Assembly: GCA_022827345.1 (NCBI GenBank)
Contig: JAJDTB010000050.1
Location: forward strand, 1 to 64,000
Origin: Gemmatimonadota bacterium
GTDB taxonomy: Bacteria > Gemmatimonadota > Gemmatimonadetes > Longimicrobiales > Gaopeijiaceae
Reading direction: 5' to 3'
DNA length: 64,000 nt
The notes under the pieces are model-generated. The model saw only the letters and a program-made list of their open reading frames with translations, ran no database searches and had not been told where the DNA came from. Shown piece after piece: positions 51,124 through 59,608 of this stretch. The position numbers were made by a program, and so were the translations under genes. Position 1 is the first letter of the stretch. Each line of letters begins with the position of its first letter.

Positions 51124-51866
51124 ACAGATTCTTCGACTTCTTCGAATTCAGCTGGTTCGAGCCGCTCATCGAGGTGGGTTCGTCCTATGCGGAGCAGATC
51201 GACGGGCTCATCCTGACGGTGCTGATCATCGTGGGGGTGTGGTTCCTCGCGGCCGAGTACGTCTTCCTGCACTTCATCCTCAAGTTCCGGGCGAAGCCGG
51301 GCCGGCGCGGGGAGTACATCGACGGGAAGAACAAGCGCCACAAGCGGTGGATCACGATTCCGCACCTCTGCGTGCTGGTCTTCGACATCCTGATCATCCT
51401 TGTCTCCTTCCGGGTCTGGCACGACATCAAGATGGACCTGCCCGAAGATCCCGACGCGGTGGTGCGGGTGATCGGCCAGCAGTGGGCGTGGACCTTCCAG
51501 CACCCCGGCGCCGACGGCGAGCTCGACAGCCCCGACGACATCTTCACCGTGGACGAGCTTCACGTCGAGAACAACAAGACCTACCACTTCGAGCTTCAGG
51601 CGACGGACGTCCTGCACAGCTTTTCGGTGCCCGTATGGCGCATCAAGCAGGATGCCATCCCCGGACGGACCATCACGGGGTGGTTCGAGCCCACCAGGAC
51701 GGGCGAATTCGATGTCCAGTGCGCCGAGATCTGCGGTTTCGGGCACGGCGTCATGGCCGCCAGGGTGATGGTCGAAGACGCGGAAACACACGCAGCCTGG
51801 GTGGCGGCGAACACGCCTGTCGCGGCGGCTTCGGCCCCCGCGGGCGCCACGCCAGCCTCCCAGTAG
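51120..51866 (+). CDS. coxB: Cytochrome c oxidase subunit II
   Basis: A 248-aa protein with two membrane helices (about 22-45 and 78-98) and a periplasmic cupredoxin domain. The aromatic motif GQQWAWTFQHPG is present, as is LHSFSVPVWRIKQDAIPGR. The CuA ligands read CAEICGFGHGVM (about 200-211), with the first His in LHSFSV. There is no fused cytochrome c domain, consistent with the separate triheme protein. The Ala/Pro-rich tail (AAASAPAGATPAS) is unremarkable. It overlaps the small membrane protein gene and is followed by coxA after 32 nt. Confidence 0.95.
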   Translation: MNRFFDFFEFSWFEPLIEVGSSYAEQIDGLILTVLIIVGVWFLAAEYVFLHFILKFRAKPGRRGEYIDGKNKRHKRWITIPHLCVLVFDILIILVSFRVWHDIKMDLPEDPDAVVRVIGQQWAWTFQHPGADGELDSPDDIFTVDELHVENNKTYHFELQATDVLHSFSVPVWRIKQDAIPGRTITGWFEPTRTGEFDVQCAEICGFGHGVMAARVMVEDAETHAAWVAANTPVAAASAPAGATPASQ

Positions 51867-51898
51867 CGAGATAAGAGAGAGACGGAGGACCGAGAGAG

Positions 51899-53617
51899 AT
51901 GGTTGAGCCTGCGGTCGATCTGACACACGGACACGCCCACGACGACCATGCCGACCATGGTCCCCAGGGCTGGCTGAAGTACCTGTGGTCGACGGACCAC
52001 AAGGTCATCGCCATGCAGTACATGTTCACCGGCATGTTCATGGCCCTCATCGGGGGCTTCATGGCGTACGTCTTCCGGATGCAGCTGGCCTTCCCCGGAA
52101 TGCCGGTGCCCGGATTCGGGATCGTGTCGCCGGGCGAATACAACGCGTTGGTGACCAACCACGGCACCATCATGATCTTCTGGGTGGCCATGCCCGTGCT
52201 GCTGGCCGCCTTCGGGAACTTCCTGATTCCGCTCATGATCGGGGCGGACGACATGGTCTTCCCCAAGATCAACCGCCTCTCCTTCCAGGTCTTCTTCGTC
52301 AGCACGATCGTGATCCTGGCGTCGCTCGTGGTGGAAGGAGGTGGCTTCGCGGGAGCCTGGACCGCCTACCCGCCGCTCTCGGCGGATTCCACCTACAACC
52401 TCACGCCGCTGGGGAGTACCCTGTGGGTCATTGGGGTGGGACTGGAGTTCGTGGCCTTCCTCCTTGGCGGGATCAATTTCATCACCACCCTGATGAACTC
52501 GCGCGCTCCCGGGATGCGCGCCTTCGACATCCCGATTGTCGTGTGGATGATCGTCGTCGCCAGCATCCTCTTCATGATGTCGGTCGGCCCGCTGCTGGCC
52601 GGCGCGATCATGCTGATCTTCGACCAGACGATCGGCACCGGCTTCTACAACCCGGCCACGGGCGGCGACCCGATCCTCTGGCAGCACCTCTTCTGGTTCT
52701 TCGGGCACCCCGAGGTGTACGTCGTGCTGCTCCCCGCGATGGGCGTGGTGATCGAGATCATCACCACCTTCGCGCGCAAGAAGCTCTTCGCCTACCGCAC
52801 GGTGATCTTCACGATCGTCGCGACCGGCGTCCTCAGCTTCTTCGTCTGGGCGCACCACCAGTTCATCGCCGGAATTGATCCACGGATGGCGAACATCTTC
52901 ACCATCACCACGCTCTTGATCTCGGTGCCCATCGCGGAGCTGTGCTTCATCTACATTGCCACGCTCTACGGCGGGTCGATCACGCTATCGACGCCCATGC
53001 TTTGGGGGCTTGCCTTCGTAGCCGAGTTCCTGATCGGGGGCGTAACGGGGATCTTCCTGGGCGCGGCGGGTGCGGACATCTACTTCCACGACACCTACTT
53101 CGTCCTTGCCCATTTCCATTACACCTTCTTCCCGATTGCGATCATAGGGACCTTTGCGGCCTTCACCTACTGGTTCCCGAAGATGTTCGGGAAAATGATG
53201 GACGAACGGCTCGGGAAATGGCACTTCTGGCTCACGATCATCCCCTTCAACATGATCTTCATCCCGCTCTTCGTGCTCGGGATGGGCGGCCAGCACCGCC
53301 GGATCTACAACTACACGCACTTCCCCGAGCTGGCCATCGACATCTTCCAGGACATGCGCATCGTGGCGACGGTTTCGCTGCTGATCATGCTCGCCGCGCA
53401 GTTCATCTTCTTCTACAACTGCTGGAAATCGTGGCGCTCGAAGGAAAAGGCTCCCAGGAACCCCTGGAAGGCCAACTCGCTCGAGTGGACCACCGAATCG
53501 CCCCCGCCGCACGGCAACTGGCACCCCGACCGGATGCCGGTGGTCTACCGGGGCCCCTACGAGTACAACGTGCCGGGCCGCGAAGACGACTACTGGCCGC
53601 AGAACGAACCCAAATGA
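51899..53617 (+). CDS. coxA: Cytochrome c oxidase subunit I
   Basis: The protein has 572 aa, and GGAGG lies upstream of ATG 51899. It carries all heme and copper ligands of an A1-type heme-copper oxidase: HGTIMIFW (low-spin heme), GHPEVYVVLLP (CuB His, the crosslinked Tyr and the D-channel Glu), WAHHQF (CuB His pair) and HDTYFVLAHFHY (hemes a3 and a). A His/Asp-rich N-terminus (LTHGHAHDDHADH) precedes the first helix. It is the proton-pumping catalytic subunit. Its TGA overlaps the start of a 15-codon mini-ORF. Confidence 0.97.
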   Translation: MVEPAVDLTHGHAHDDHADHGPQGWLKYLWSTDHKVIAMQYMFTGMFMALIGGFMAYVFRMQLAFPGMPVPGFGIVSPGEYNALVTNHGTIMIFWVAMPVLLAAFGNFLIPLMIGADDMVFPKINRLSFQVFFVSTIVILASLVVEGGGFAGAWTAYPPLSADSTYNLTPLGSTLWVIGVGLEFVAFLLGGINFITTLMNSRAPGMRAFDIPIVVWMIVVASILFMMSVGPLLAGAIMLIFDQTIGTGFYNPATGGDPILWQHLFWFFGHPEVYVVLLPAMGVVIEIITTFARKKLFAYRTVIFTIVATGVLSFFVWAHHQFIAGIDPRMANIFTITTLLISVPIAELCFIYIATLYGGSITLSTPMLWGLAFVAEFLIGGVTGIFLGAAGADIYFHDTYFVLAHFHYTFFPIAIIGTFAAFTYWFPKMFGKMMDERLGKWHFWLTIIPFNMIFIPLFVLGMGGQHRRIYNYTHFPELAIDIFQDMRIVATVSLLIMLAAQFIFFYNCWKSWRSKEKAPRNPWKANSLEWTTESPPPHGNWHPDRMPVVYRGPYEYNVPGREDDYWPQNEPK

Positions 53618-53661
53618 CGAGTCCTATGCCAATGCATGACAGCGTGAGGCCGAACGCATGA
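53614..53661 (+). CDS. Putative 15-aa bridging mini-ORF between coxA and coxC
   Basis: ATG 53614 overlaps the coxA stop (ATGA), and its TGA at 53659-53661 overlaps the ATG of the next gene (again ATGA). The peptide is MTSPMPMHDSVRPNA. No other feature explains the 40-nt gap. It may serve only to carry ribosomes across the gap. A chance arrangement cannot be excluded. Confidence 0.35.
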   Translation: MTSPMPMHDSVRPNA

Positions 53662-54227
53662 GGCCGATCGCAACAACACGCGCCGCCACCGGAACCGCTA
53701 CCGGCAAGCTGGCGGTGTGGTGGGTCCTGGCGTCCGAAGTCGTGATCTTCGGGGGGCTGCTGGCCTCCTACGTCATGTTCCGGCTGGGCCACCCCGAGTG
53801 GGCGGACGCCGCGGCGGTCACGAACACCTGGATCGGCGCCTTCAACACCTGGGTGCTGCTCACCTCGAGCCTCACGGCGGTGCTCGCGCACCAGGCCGCC
53901 GAGAGGGGCGACGGCAAGCAGGCCGCGAAGTACCTGTATTGCACCATCTTCGGCGCGCTTGTCTTCCTTGGCGTCAAGACGTACGAGTGGTGGTACGAGA
54001 TCAGCCACGGCTACACGATCACGTCGAACGGCTTCTGGGCGTTCTACTACACCGCCGCCGGCCTGCACGCCTTCCACGTGATCGCGGGTGCGGTGATCAT
54101 GGCCTTCGTCGCCCGGGACGCCGCGAAGGGCCGCGAACTCCACCGGGTCGAGTTGATCGGGATCTACTGGCACTTCGTCGACATCGTCTGGATCTTCCTG
54201 TTCCCCCTGCTCTACATCGCGAAATAG
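53658..54227 (+). CDS. coxC: Heme-copper oxidase subunit III (first copy)
   Basis: A 189-aa protein with five hydrophobic helices. Signatures are WWVLASEVVIFGGLLASYVMF, AFNTWVLLTSSLT, FYYTAAGLHAFHVIAGAV and the final GIYWHFVDIVWIFLFPLLYI, which place it in the subunit III family (short five-helix form). Its ATG is embedded in the stop of the mini-ORF. It is followed 3 nt later by the COX4-like gene. Confidence 0.9.
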   Translation: MRPIATTRAATGTATGKLAVWWVLASEVVIFGGLLASYVMFRLGHPEWADAAAVTNTWIGAFNTWVLLTSSLTAVLAHQAAERGDGKQAAKYLYCTIFGALVFLGVKTYEWWYEISHGYTITSNGFWAFYYTAAGLHAFHVIAGAVIMAFVARDAAKGRELHRVELIGIYWHFVDIVWIFLFPLLYIAK

Positions 54228-54230
54228 CTC

Positions 54231-54959
54231 ATGGCCGGTCACTCGGAAGACACGGGATTCTTCGGCAACCACTACGTGAGGGTCTACGTCGTGCTGCTGG
54301 TTCTGCTGGCGGTGAGCATCGTGGGGCCATTTGTGGGCGAAGGGCTGAACAGACAGGTCGAGGTTTTCGGGCGGACGTTCAGTCTCGGCATCGTCATCAC
54401 GCTGATCACGGCATTCGGGATCGCGGTCGTCAAAGCCTGGCTCGTGATCAAGAACTTCATGCACCTTACGATCGAGCGGGTGGTGCCGAAGCTCTTCCTG
54501 GCCGCGTCGGTGCTGTTGCTGGCCCTTTTCTGGGGCGGCGTGGCGCCGGATGTGCAGTTGCACTCGGGACGGATGTGGGAAAACGACGCCGCCCAGGCCG
54601 CCGTCGACCGCGGGATCGCGGAGCCGGAGGAGCACGCCGAGGAAGAGCACGTTGAAGAGGGTGATCACGCCGAAGTGAGCTACGCGGGGCTGGTGCCGAC
54701 GGCCAAGACGACGGCGAACCTGTTGCCGGGCGGCTACAACTTCGTGCACGCCGCCTTCTGGACGGTGGTCGTGCTGGTGGCGATCGGCACCAACGCCGTC
54801 GCGATCATCCTGTCGATCGGGATTCTGCTGCTGGCGCTGGAGACGCTGATGAAGATCCCGATGCTGCAGCGGATGGTGGGGCCCATGCTGGAGAAGTTGA
54901 TGCGGCTGCCGGGCGTTGGCAGGATCCGCAAGCTGTTGCCGGGTGGCCAGGAGGCTTAG
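54231..54959 (+). CDS. COX4_pro-like cytochrome c oxidase subunit IV, extended
   Basis: A 242-aa protein. The N-terminal half (about 15-115) has three helices with VVKAWLVIKNFMHL, the hallmark of prokaryotic subunit IV proteins, which are usually near 100 aa. Here a His/Glu-rich loop (PEEHAEEEHVEEGDHAE) and a second hydrophobic region (about 175-205) follow, so it is more than twice the common length. The acidic His-rich loop might bind metal. It lies inside the oxidase operon. Confidence 0.8.
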   Translation: MAGHSEDTGFFGNHYVRVYVVLLVLLAVSIVGPFVGEGLNRQVEVFGRTFSLGIVITLITAFGIAVVKAWLVIKNFMHLTIERVVPKLFLAASVLLLALFWGGVAPDVQLHSGRMWENDAAQAAVDRGIAEPEEHAEEEHVEEGDHAEVSYAGLVPTAKTTANLLPGGYNFVHAAFWTVVVLVAIGTNAVAIILSIGILLLALETLMKIPMLQRMVGPMLEKLMRLPGVGRIRKLLPGGQEA

Positions 54960-54968
54960 GAGGACGAT

Positions 54969-55565
54969 ATGTCCGCGCAGGCGAGAGTCATTCCGTTCCG
55001 GCCCCGGCCGCACAGGGCGAAGAAGATCGTGTCCAACGGCGTGCTTGGGATGATTCTGTTCGTCTTCGTCGAAATCATGCTCTTCGCGGGATTCATCTCG
55101 GCCTTCGTGATCATCAAGGCGCGCGCCGTCGGGTCGGTGTGGCCGCCGCCGAATCAGCCACGGCTGCCCTTCGCGGAGACGGCGGTCAACACGACCGCGC
55201 TGATTGCGAGTGGGGTCGCGCTGCTCATCGCGCACACGATGTTCCAGCGCGGCAACCGCGACATCCGGACCCTGCTGGCGTCGGCGACCGTTCTCGGCGC
55301 CACCTTCGTGGCGCTGCAGGGGGTGGAGTGGCTGGCGCTGATTCAGGAGGGACTGACGATCACGTCGTCGACCTACGGCGCCCTCTTCTACACGATCATC
55401 GGGGCGCACGCCCTGCACGCGGTCGCCGCGATTGCGGCGCTGGGATGGGCGTTCGCGCGGCTGCTGAGCGATCGGCTGACGAAGGAGGCCATGTCGACCG
55501 TGGCGCTCTTCTGGTACTTCGTGGTGCTGGTCTGGCCCTTCCTGTACTTCCAGGTGTATCTCTAG
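54969..55565 (+). CDS. Heme-copper oxidase subunit III (second copy)
   Basis: A 198-aa five-helix protein with the family marks MILFVFVEIMLFAGFISAFVI, NTTALIASGVALLIAH, TSSTYGALFYTIIGAHALHAVAAI and VALFWYFVVLVWPFLYFQVYL. It is distantly related to the first subunit III encoded two genes upstream. Two subunit III-type genes flanking a subunit IV gene occur in some bacterial oxidase operons; the complex may hold both. GGAGG lies just before ATG 54969. Confidence 0.88.
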   Translation: MSAQARVIPFRPRPHRAKKIVSNGVLGMILFVFVEIMLFAGFISAFVIIKARAVGSVWPPPNQPRLPFAETAVNTTALIASGVALLIAHTMFQRGNRDIRTLLASATVLGATFVALQGVEWLALIQEGLTITSSTYGALFYTIIGAHALHAVAAIAALGWAFARLLSDRLTKEAMSTVALFWYFVVLVWPFLYFQVYL

Positions 55566-55567
55566 AC

Positions 55568-55849
55568 ATGGCAAATCGCAGCGACAGGATCCGGTGGGGC
55601 TGGCGCGCGGCGCTGACCGGAGCGGCGCTCGCCCTGGTGGTGACGGCCGCCTTCCCCGACACCCTGCACGCCTGCCCCGTGTGTTTCGACCGGGACGACG
55701 AGGCGCGGATCGCCTTTCTCGCCACGACCGGCCTGCTGACCCTGTTGCCGCTCGGCCTGATCTTCGGGACCGGCGCGTGGCTGCGGAAGCGGGCGCGGGA
55801 GATCGCCGAAGAAGAGCGGCGGGACGGGGAGTGGGAGCGGGAGGAGTAG
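55568..55849 (+). CDS. Small CPVC-motif membrane protein
   Basis: A 93-aa protein whose ATG 55568 lies 2 nt after the subunit III stop. A basic N-terminus and a signal or membrane segment (AALTGAALALVVTAAFPDTLHA) are followed by ACPVCFDRDDE (Cys pair near 35-38). Then comes a second helix (IAFLATTGLLTLLPLGLIFGTGAW) and a charged tail. The CxxC pair would face the periplasm. Copper delivery or thiol chemistry for CuA assembly is a guess from position. The downstream convergent gene encodes a TlpA-like thioredoxin. Confidence 0.72.
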   Translation: MANRSDRIRWGWRAALTGAALALVVTAAFPDTLHACPVCFDRDDEARIAFLATTGLLTLLPLGLIFGTGAWLRKRAREIAEEERRDGEWEREE

Positions 55850-55860
55850 CGGGGCCGCTC

Positions 55861-56418
55861 TCACCGTGCCAACGCGGCCTCCAGTCCCTCGATGAAGACG
55901 GGATCGCCTTCCGGGATCGGGCCGACCCACGAGAACGCCACGGCTCCGTCCCGGTCGATGACCACCGACGTAGGCAGCCCGCGGGCGAGGAAGACCTCCC
56001 GTGACACGGCCTCGGGATCGAGCGCGATGTCGTACTCGACGCCGAATTCGTGGACGAACTCGACCACCGCGGCCGAGTCGGCGGTCAGGTCGACGGATAC
56101 GCCCAGGATGCGCAGGCCGCGATCGCGGTACCGTTCGTAGACGGATTGCAGGTAGGGCGTCTCTTCGCGACATGGGTGGCACCAGGTCGCCCACAGGTTG
56201 ACGAGCAGGATCTGGCCGCGATAGTCCGTGAGCGAGACGGGGTTGCCGTCTTCGAGGGCAATCGCGGTGAACGCGGGGGCCGGGTCGCCGCGACGTAGGG
56301 TGGCTTCCTCGGAAGGGATGCAGGCCGGCACTAGCACCGCGAGGGCCGCGGCTACGGTTGGGAGCAGGCGCGGCCGGGCTCGGCGGCGGGCCTGTGGCGA
56401 TGTCCCGCGCACCGTCAT
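55861..56418 (-). CDS. TlpA/ResA-like thioredoxin, membrane-tethered
   Basis: The start is placed at 56418 (MTVRGTSPQARRRARP), overlapping the cupin gene stop as ATGA, giving 185 aa. A hydrophobic segment ending LVPACIPS anchors or exports it. The thioredoxin fold shows LLVNLWATWCHPCREE (redox pair about 77-80), GVSVDLTADS and the cis-Pro loop GLPTSVVID. Such proteins reduce periplasmic cysteines in cytochrome c maturation or CuA assembly, which fits the convergent oxidase operon 11 nt away. Confidence 0.88.
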   Translation of the reverse strand: MTVRGTSPQARRRARPRLLPTVAAALAVLVPACIPSEEATLRRGDPAPAFTAIALEDGNPVSLTDYRGQILLVNLWATWCHPCREETPYLQSVYERYRDRGLRILGVSVDLTADSAAVVEFVHEFGVEYDIALDPEAVSREVFLARGLPTSVVIDRDGAVAFSWVGPIPEGDPVFIEGLEAALAR

Positions 56419-56897
56419 CCCCCCGGCGGCGTGATGAAGTCGGTCCGCAGCGGTCCCACGCCGTGGACCTGCACGACCGTCTCGCCCTCGGCCCACATGT
56501 AGGCGGGCACCCCCGCGGCGATCGCGAGGTAGCTGCCAGGGCCATACTCCGTTGCGGTGTCGCGGTCCAGCGTCTCGCCGATCCCGACGAAGAACCTGCC
56601 CGAGAGCACCGTCATGTGCTCGGTGATCGGGTGGGTGTGCGGCCCCAGCTCGAACCCGGTGTTGACCTTGAGGCGGAAGACGAAGGGCCCACCCGCGCCG
56701 GAATCTCCGTAGAGCGCGAGGTACTGCATGCCGTTGTTGGGCTCTCCCCACGGGAGATCGGCACCGTGGTGGAAGACGTTTTCGTCCGATTCTTGGGCCT
56801 GGACGGGCGCGGGGGCAACAAAGGCGGCAACGGTCAGCAGGGCCAGGACGGGAAACGCACAGACGGCGGGGCGGCGCACCGTTGAAGGATGGCTCAT
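56415..56897 (-). CDS. Secreted cupin-domain protein
   Basis: A 160-aa protein with a signal peptide ending VQAQ, then one cupin domain: FELGPHTHPITEHMTVLSGRFFVGIG gives cupin motif 1 with the His/His/Glu metal set, and GSYLAIAAGVPAYMWAEGETVVQVHG gives motif 2. The usual motif-2 His is replaced (VPAYMW). The ligand is unknown. AGGAAAG precedes ATG 56897. It is coupled to the TlpA-like gene by a 4-nt overlap. Confidence 0.85.
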   Translation of the reverse strand: MSHPSTVRRPAVCAFPVLALLTVAAFVAPAPVQAQESDENVFHHGADLPWGEPNNGMQYLALYGDSGAGGPFVFRLKVNTGFELGPHTHPITEHMTVLSGRFFVGIGETLDRDTATEYGPGSYLAIAAGVPAYMWAEGETVVQVHGVGPLRTDFITPPGG

Positions 56898-57043
56898 TGG
56901 GACTTTCCTGTGTCTGTTTGGGTCGGCGGGCTGGGGGTGCTCGCCAGTCGGGAGAGCGGGCCTCGGGAAAGATAGCCCGCCCTTGCCCGCGTCGCCTCGC
57001 CACAGCGATGCTTACCCCTCTTTCACCTTGAGGAGTCGACGCC

Positions 57044-59608
57044 GTGAAGAAGATGCCGCCCTGGGCGCGCCGCACACGCCCGCACGCTACCGCATGGGCC
57101 ATTTGCGCCCTCTTTGTGACCGCCGGACTGCTGGTCCCGGAACCCGCTTCCGGCCAATGGCGCAATCGCTATCCGCACGTTCAGGGATACGGTCACCACG
57201 TCTACCTCGAGGGATACGAACTCCCGATTCTGAACGCCGGACCCATCGATCCGGCTCCGGCTCCCGACGGCCGCCACATCGCCTTTGCCGCGCGGGGGTG
57301 GATCTGGATCATGGACCTCGAGACCGAGACGGCCCGCCAGCTCACAAGCGGCCGCGATCTCGATTCGCGCCCGGCGTGGCACCCGTCCGGCGACCGCATC
57401 GCCCTCGTGCGCGACAACGACCGGGACACGCGCATCGTCGTGGTTGACGCGGCATCGGGCGCCGACCTCCGCACCATCGACACCCCCGCGATCGACCTCG
57501 ATCCCGCGTTTTCGCCGGATGGCGGCACGCTCTACTACACGTCGGGCCAGGCGGGCACCCTCGACATATGGGCGATGGACCTCGCGTCAGGCGAATCGCG
57601 CGCGCTCACCGCCGACCCCGGCATCGAACTCAAGGCCCAGCCGCGGGCGGACGGCAGTTTTCTCGTGCTGGCCAAGTCGGGGGGCAACCGCGTCGAACTG
57701 CGCACCCCCGGCGGCGATGAAGCGTACGTGCTCAGCGCGGGGAGCATCGCCTCGATGGCGCGCCCGGCCCTCTCGCCGGACGGCAACACCTTCGCGCTCA
57801 ACTGGCCCACGCAGGACGGATGGGATCTCCGCGTTCACGACCTCGCCCAGCCCGGGCCCGCGGTGCTGCTGACGAGCGGCGGCCTCCCCCTCACCCCCGC
57901 CTGGACCGCCGACGGACAGTGGATCTACTACTCCGAGGCCGACGACGACGAGGTCATGCACCTCAAGCGGATCCGGCCGGTCGGCGGGCCTGCCGAGGCC
58001 GTGGAAGTGCGCGCCTGGGAGTGGGCGGCGGGCACCGCACGCCTGCGGATCCGGACGACCATGAACGGGTCCACCGCGCTGGCTCCCACGCGCCTCAACG
58101 TTCTCGACGACAGCGGACACCCCGCCGTGCCCGACCGGGAAGGCATCCACTTCGACGGCGCCAACGGGCGGGTCTTTTTCTACAGCCCCGGGCTGATCGA
58201 GGTCACGGTTCCGGCGGGCGAGGTCACGGTGTCGGCCGTGCAGGGGCTCGCGACGCCGGAGGCCACGGCCACGGTCAACGCAGCGCCGGGGTCCACGACC
58301 GATGTCGCCCTCGAGCTGACCTCCGTCTGGGACGCGCGGGCCGCCGGATGGGCCTCGGGCGATCATCACTTCCACCTCAACTACGGCGGGCAGACCAACC
58401 TCGACCCCGCGGACATGGTCGCGAAGATGCGGGGCGAAGCGCTCGACATGGCCTCGCCGCTCCTCGCGAACCTGCACAACCGCTACGAGGATCAGCATCT
58501 GTGGGGGTGGGAGAAGTCGGACGCCTCACCCTTCATCCGCTTCGGCCAGGAGATCCGGTCGCACTTTCTCGGGCACATGGGATTGATAGAGACGACGGAG
58601 CTGCACTGGCCGTGGGTTTGGGGGCCCGGCTACGAGGTGTATGGGACGGACGACCGCACCAACATGGAAGTCCTCGATTTCGCGCACGCGCAGGGCGGGC
58701 TCGGGTACTACGTGCACCCGGTGTCGGTGCCGGATCCGTTCGCGGAGGGGGGCGCGGGCGGCGTTCCCGTCGAACTGGTGGCCGATGCGGTGATGGGCGA
58801 TGTGGACGCGCTCGAGGTGATCTGTCTGTGGAGCAGCTCCCCGGGGACGTCCGCGCTGTGGTACAGGTTCCTGAACCTCGGGGTGCCGGTTGCGCCTTCC
58901 GCCGGGACCGATGTGATGCTCAACCTGTATCGCACGATGGCGGTGGGGACGACGCGCGTTTACGTGCACACCGGCGAGCAGCTGAACTGGCCCGCCTACA
59001 TCGAGGGGCTGCGTGAAGGGCGCTCCTTCGTGACCAACGGCCCCTTCCTCGAATTCGAGGTTGGCGGGGCGGGGCCCGGCTCCGTGACGGGGGCCGGCAC
59101 GGCGGCGTGGACGCTCGATCTCGCCACGGCCACCTCGGTCGACACGGTCGAGATCATCGTGAACGGGCGCGTGGTGGCGTCCCATCCGGGCATGCAGTCG
59201 CCCGGTCGGCGCAGCTATTCCGGCGAGATCGAGCTGCCCACGGGCGGTTGGGTGGCCGCGCGGGCCCGCGGCGGGGCGACACGGTGGCCGGCGATGGACG
59301 AGGCATCCTTCGCGCACACGGCTCCCGTGTGGATCGGGGCGCGGGGCAGCACGGACCCCGATGTCCGGCGCGAGGCGGCCGATGAACTGCGCGACATCCT
59401 CACGGCGTCCGTTGCGCGGCTGCGAATCGGGTATGGCGGTGCGGAGATCCCGCGCCTGGAAACCCGCTTCGCCGAGGCGATGGAGCGGCTGAACAGGCTG
59501 GCCGACGGGCCGGGCGGGGCCGGGCCGGCGAGTTCCGCGTCGGCGCGCGACTCCGATGGCGCCGGCGCGGCCGCACCAACCCGGTCGGAGAGTCCCAACA
59601 GCCGATGA
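57044..59608 (+). CDS. Propeller-PHP fusion, CehA/McbA-like metallohydrolase
   Basis: An 854-aa protein with a GTG start at 57044 behind GAGGAG. After the signal peptide, residues about 50-330 are PD40/WD40-like blades (PAPDGRHIAFAARG, WHPSGDRIALVRD, FSPDGGTLYYTSG). A small beta domain follows. From about 435 comes a PHP-type metal site: GDHHFHLNYGG, later HLWGWEK, GLGYYVHPVSVPDP and SAGTDVML, as in CehA/McbA-type hydrolases. The C-terminal region (about 690-780) is beta-rich. Target bond and substrate are unknown. It overlaps the next gene by 4 nt. Confidence 0.82.
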   Translation: MKKMPPWARRTRPHATAWAICALFVTAGLLVPEPASGQWRNRYPHVQGYGHHVYLEGYELPILNAGPIDPAPAPDGRHIAFAARGWIWIMDLETETARQLTSGRDLDSRPAWHPSGDRIALVRDNDRDTRIVVVDAASGADLRTIDTPAIDLDPAFSPDGGTLYYTSGQAGTLDIWAMDLASGESRALTADPGIELKAQPRADGSFLVLAKSGGNRVELRTPGGDEAYVLSAGSIASMARPALSPDGNTFALNWPTQDGWDLRVHDLAQPGPAVLLTSGGLPLTPAWTADGQWIYYSEADDDEVMHLKRIRPVGGPAEAVEVRAWEWAAGTARLRIRTTMNGSTALAPTRLNVLDDSGHPAVPDREGIHFDGANGRVFFYSPGLIEVTVPAGEVTVSAVQGLATPEATATVNAAPGSTTDVALELTSVWDARAAGWASGDHHFHLNYGGQTNLDPADMVAKMRGEALDMASPLLANLHNRYEDQHLWGWEKSDASPFIRFGQEIRSHFLGHMGLIETTELHWPWVWGPGYEVYGTDDRTNMEVLDFAHAQGGLGYYVHPVSVPDPFAEGGAGGVPVELVADAVMGDVDALEVICLWSSSPGTSALWYRFLNLGVPVAPSAGTDVMLNLYRTMAVGTTRVYVHTGEQLNWPAYIEGLREGRSFVTNGPFLEFEVGGAGPGSVTGAGTAAWTLDLATATSVDTVEIIVNGRVVASHPGMQSPGRRSYSGEIELPTGGWVAARARGGATRWPAMDEASFAHTAPVWIGARGSTDPDVRREAADELRDILTASVARLRIGYGGAEIPRLETRFAEAMERLNRLADGPGGAGPASSASARDSDGAGAAAPTRSESPNSR

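Noticed and set aside
53403-55574. 723-aa minus-strand ORF across the oxidase operon
   Set aside because: It reads through four well-supported oxidase genes in antisense and is rich in R/H/D/Q without domain content.
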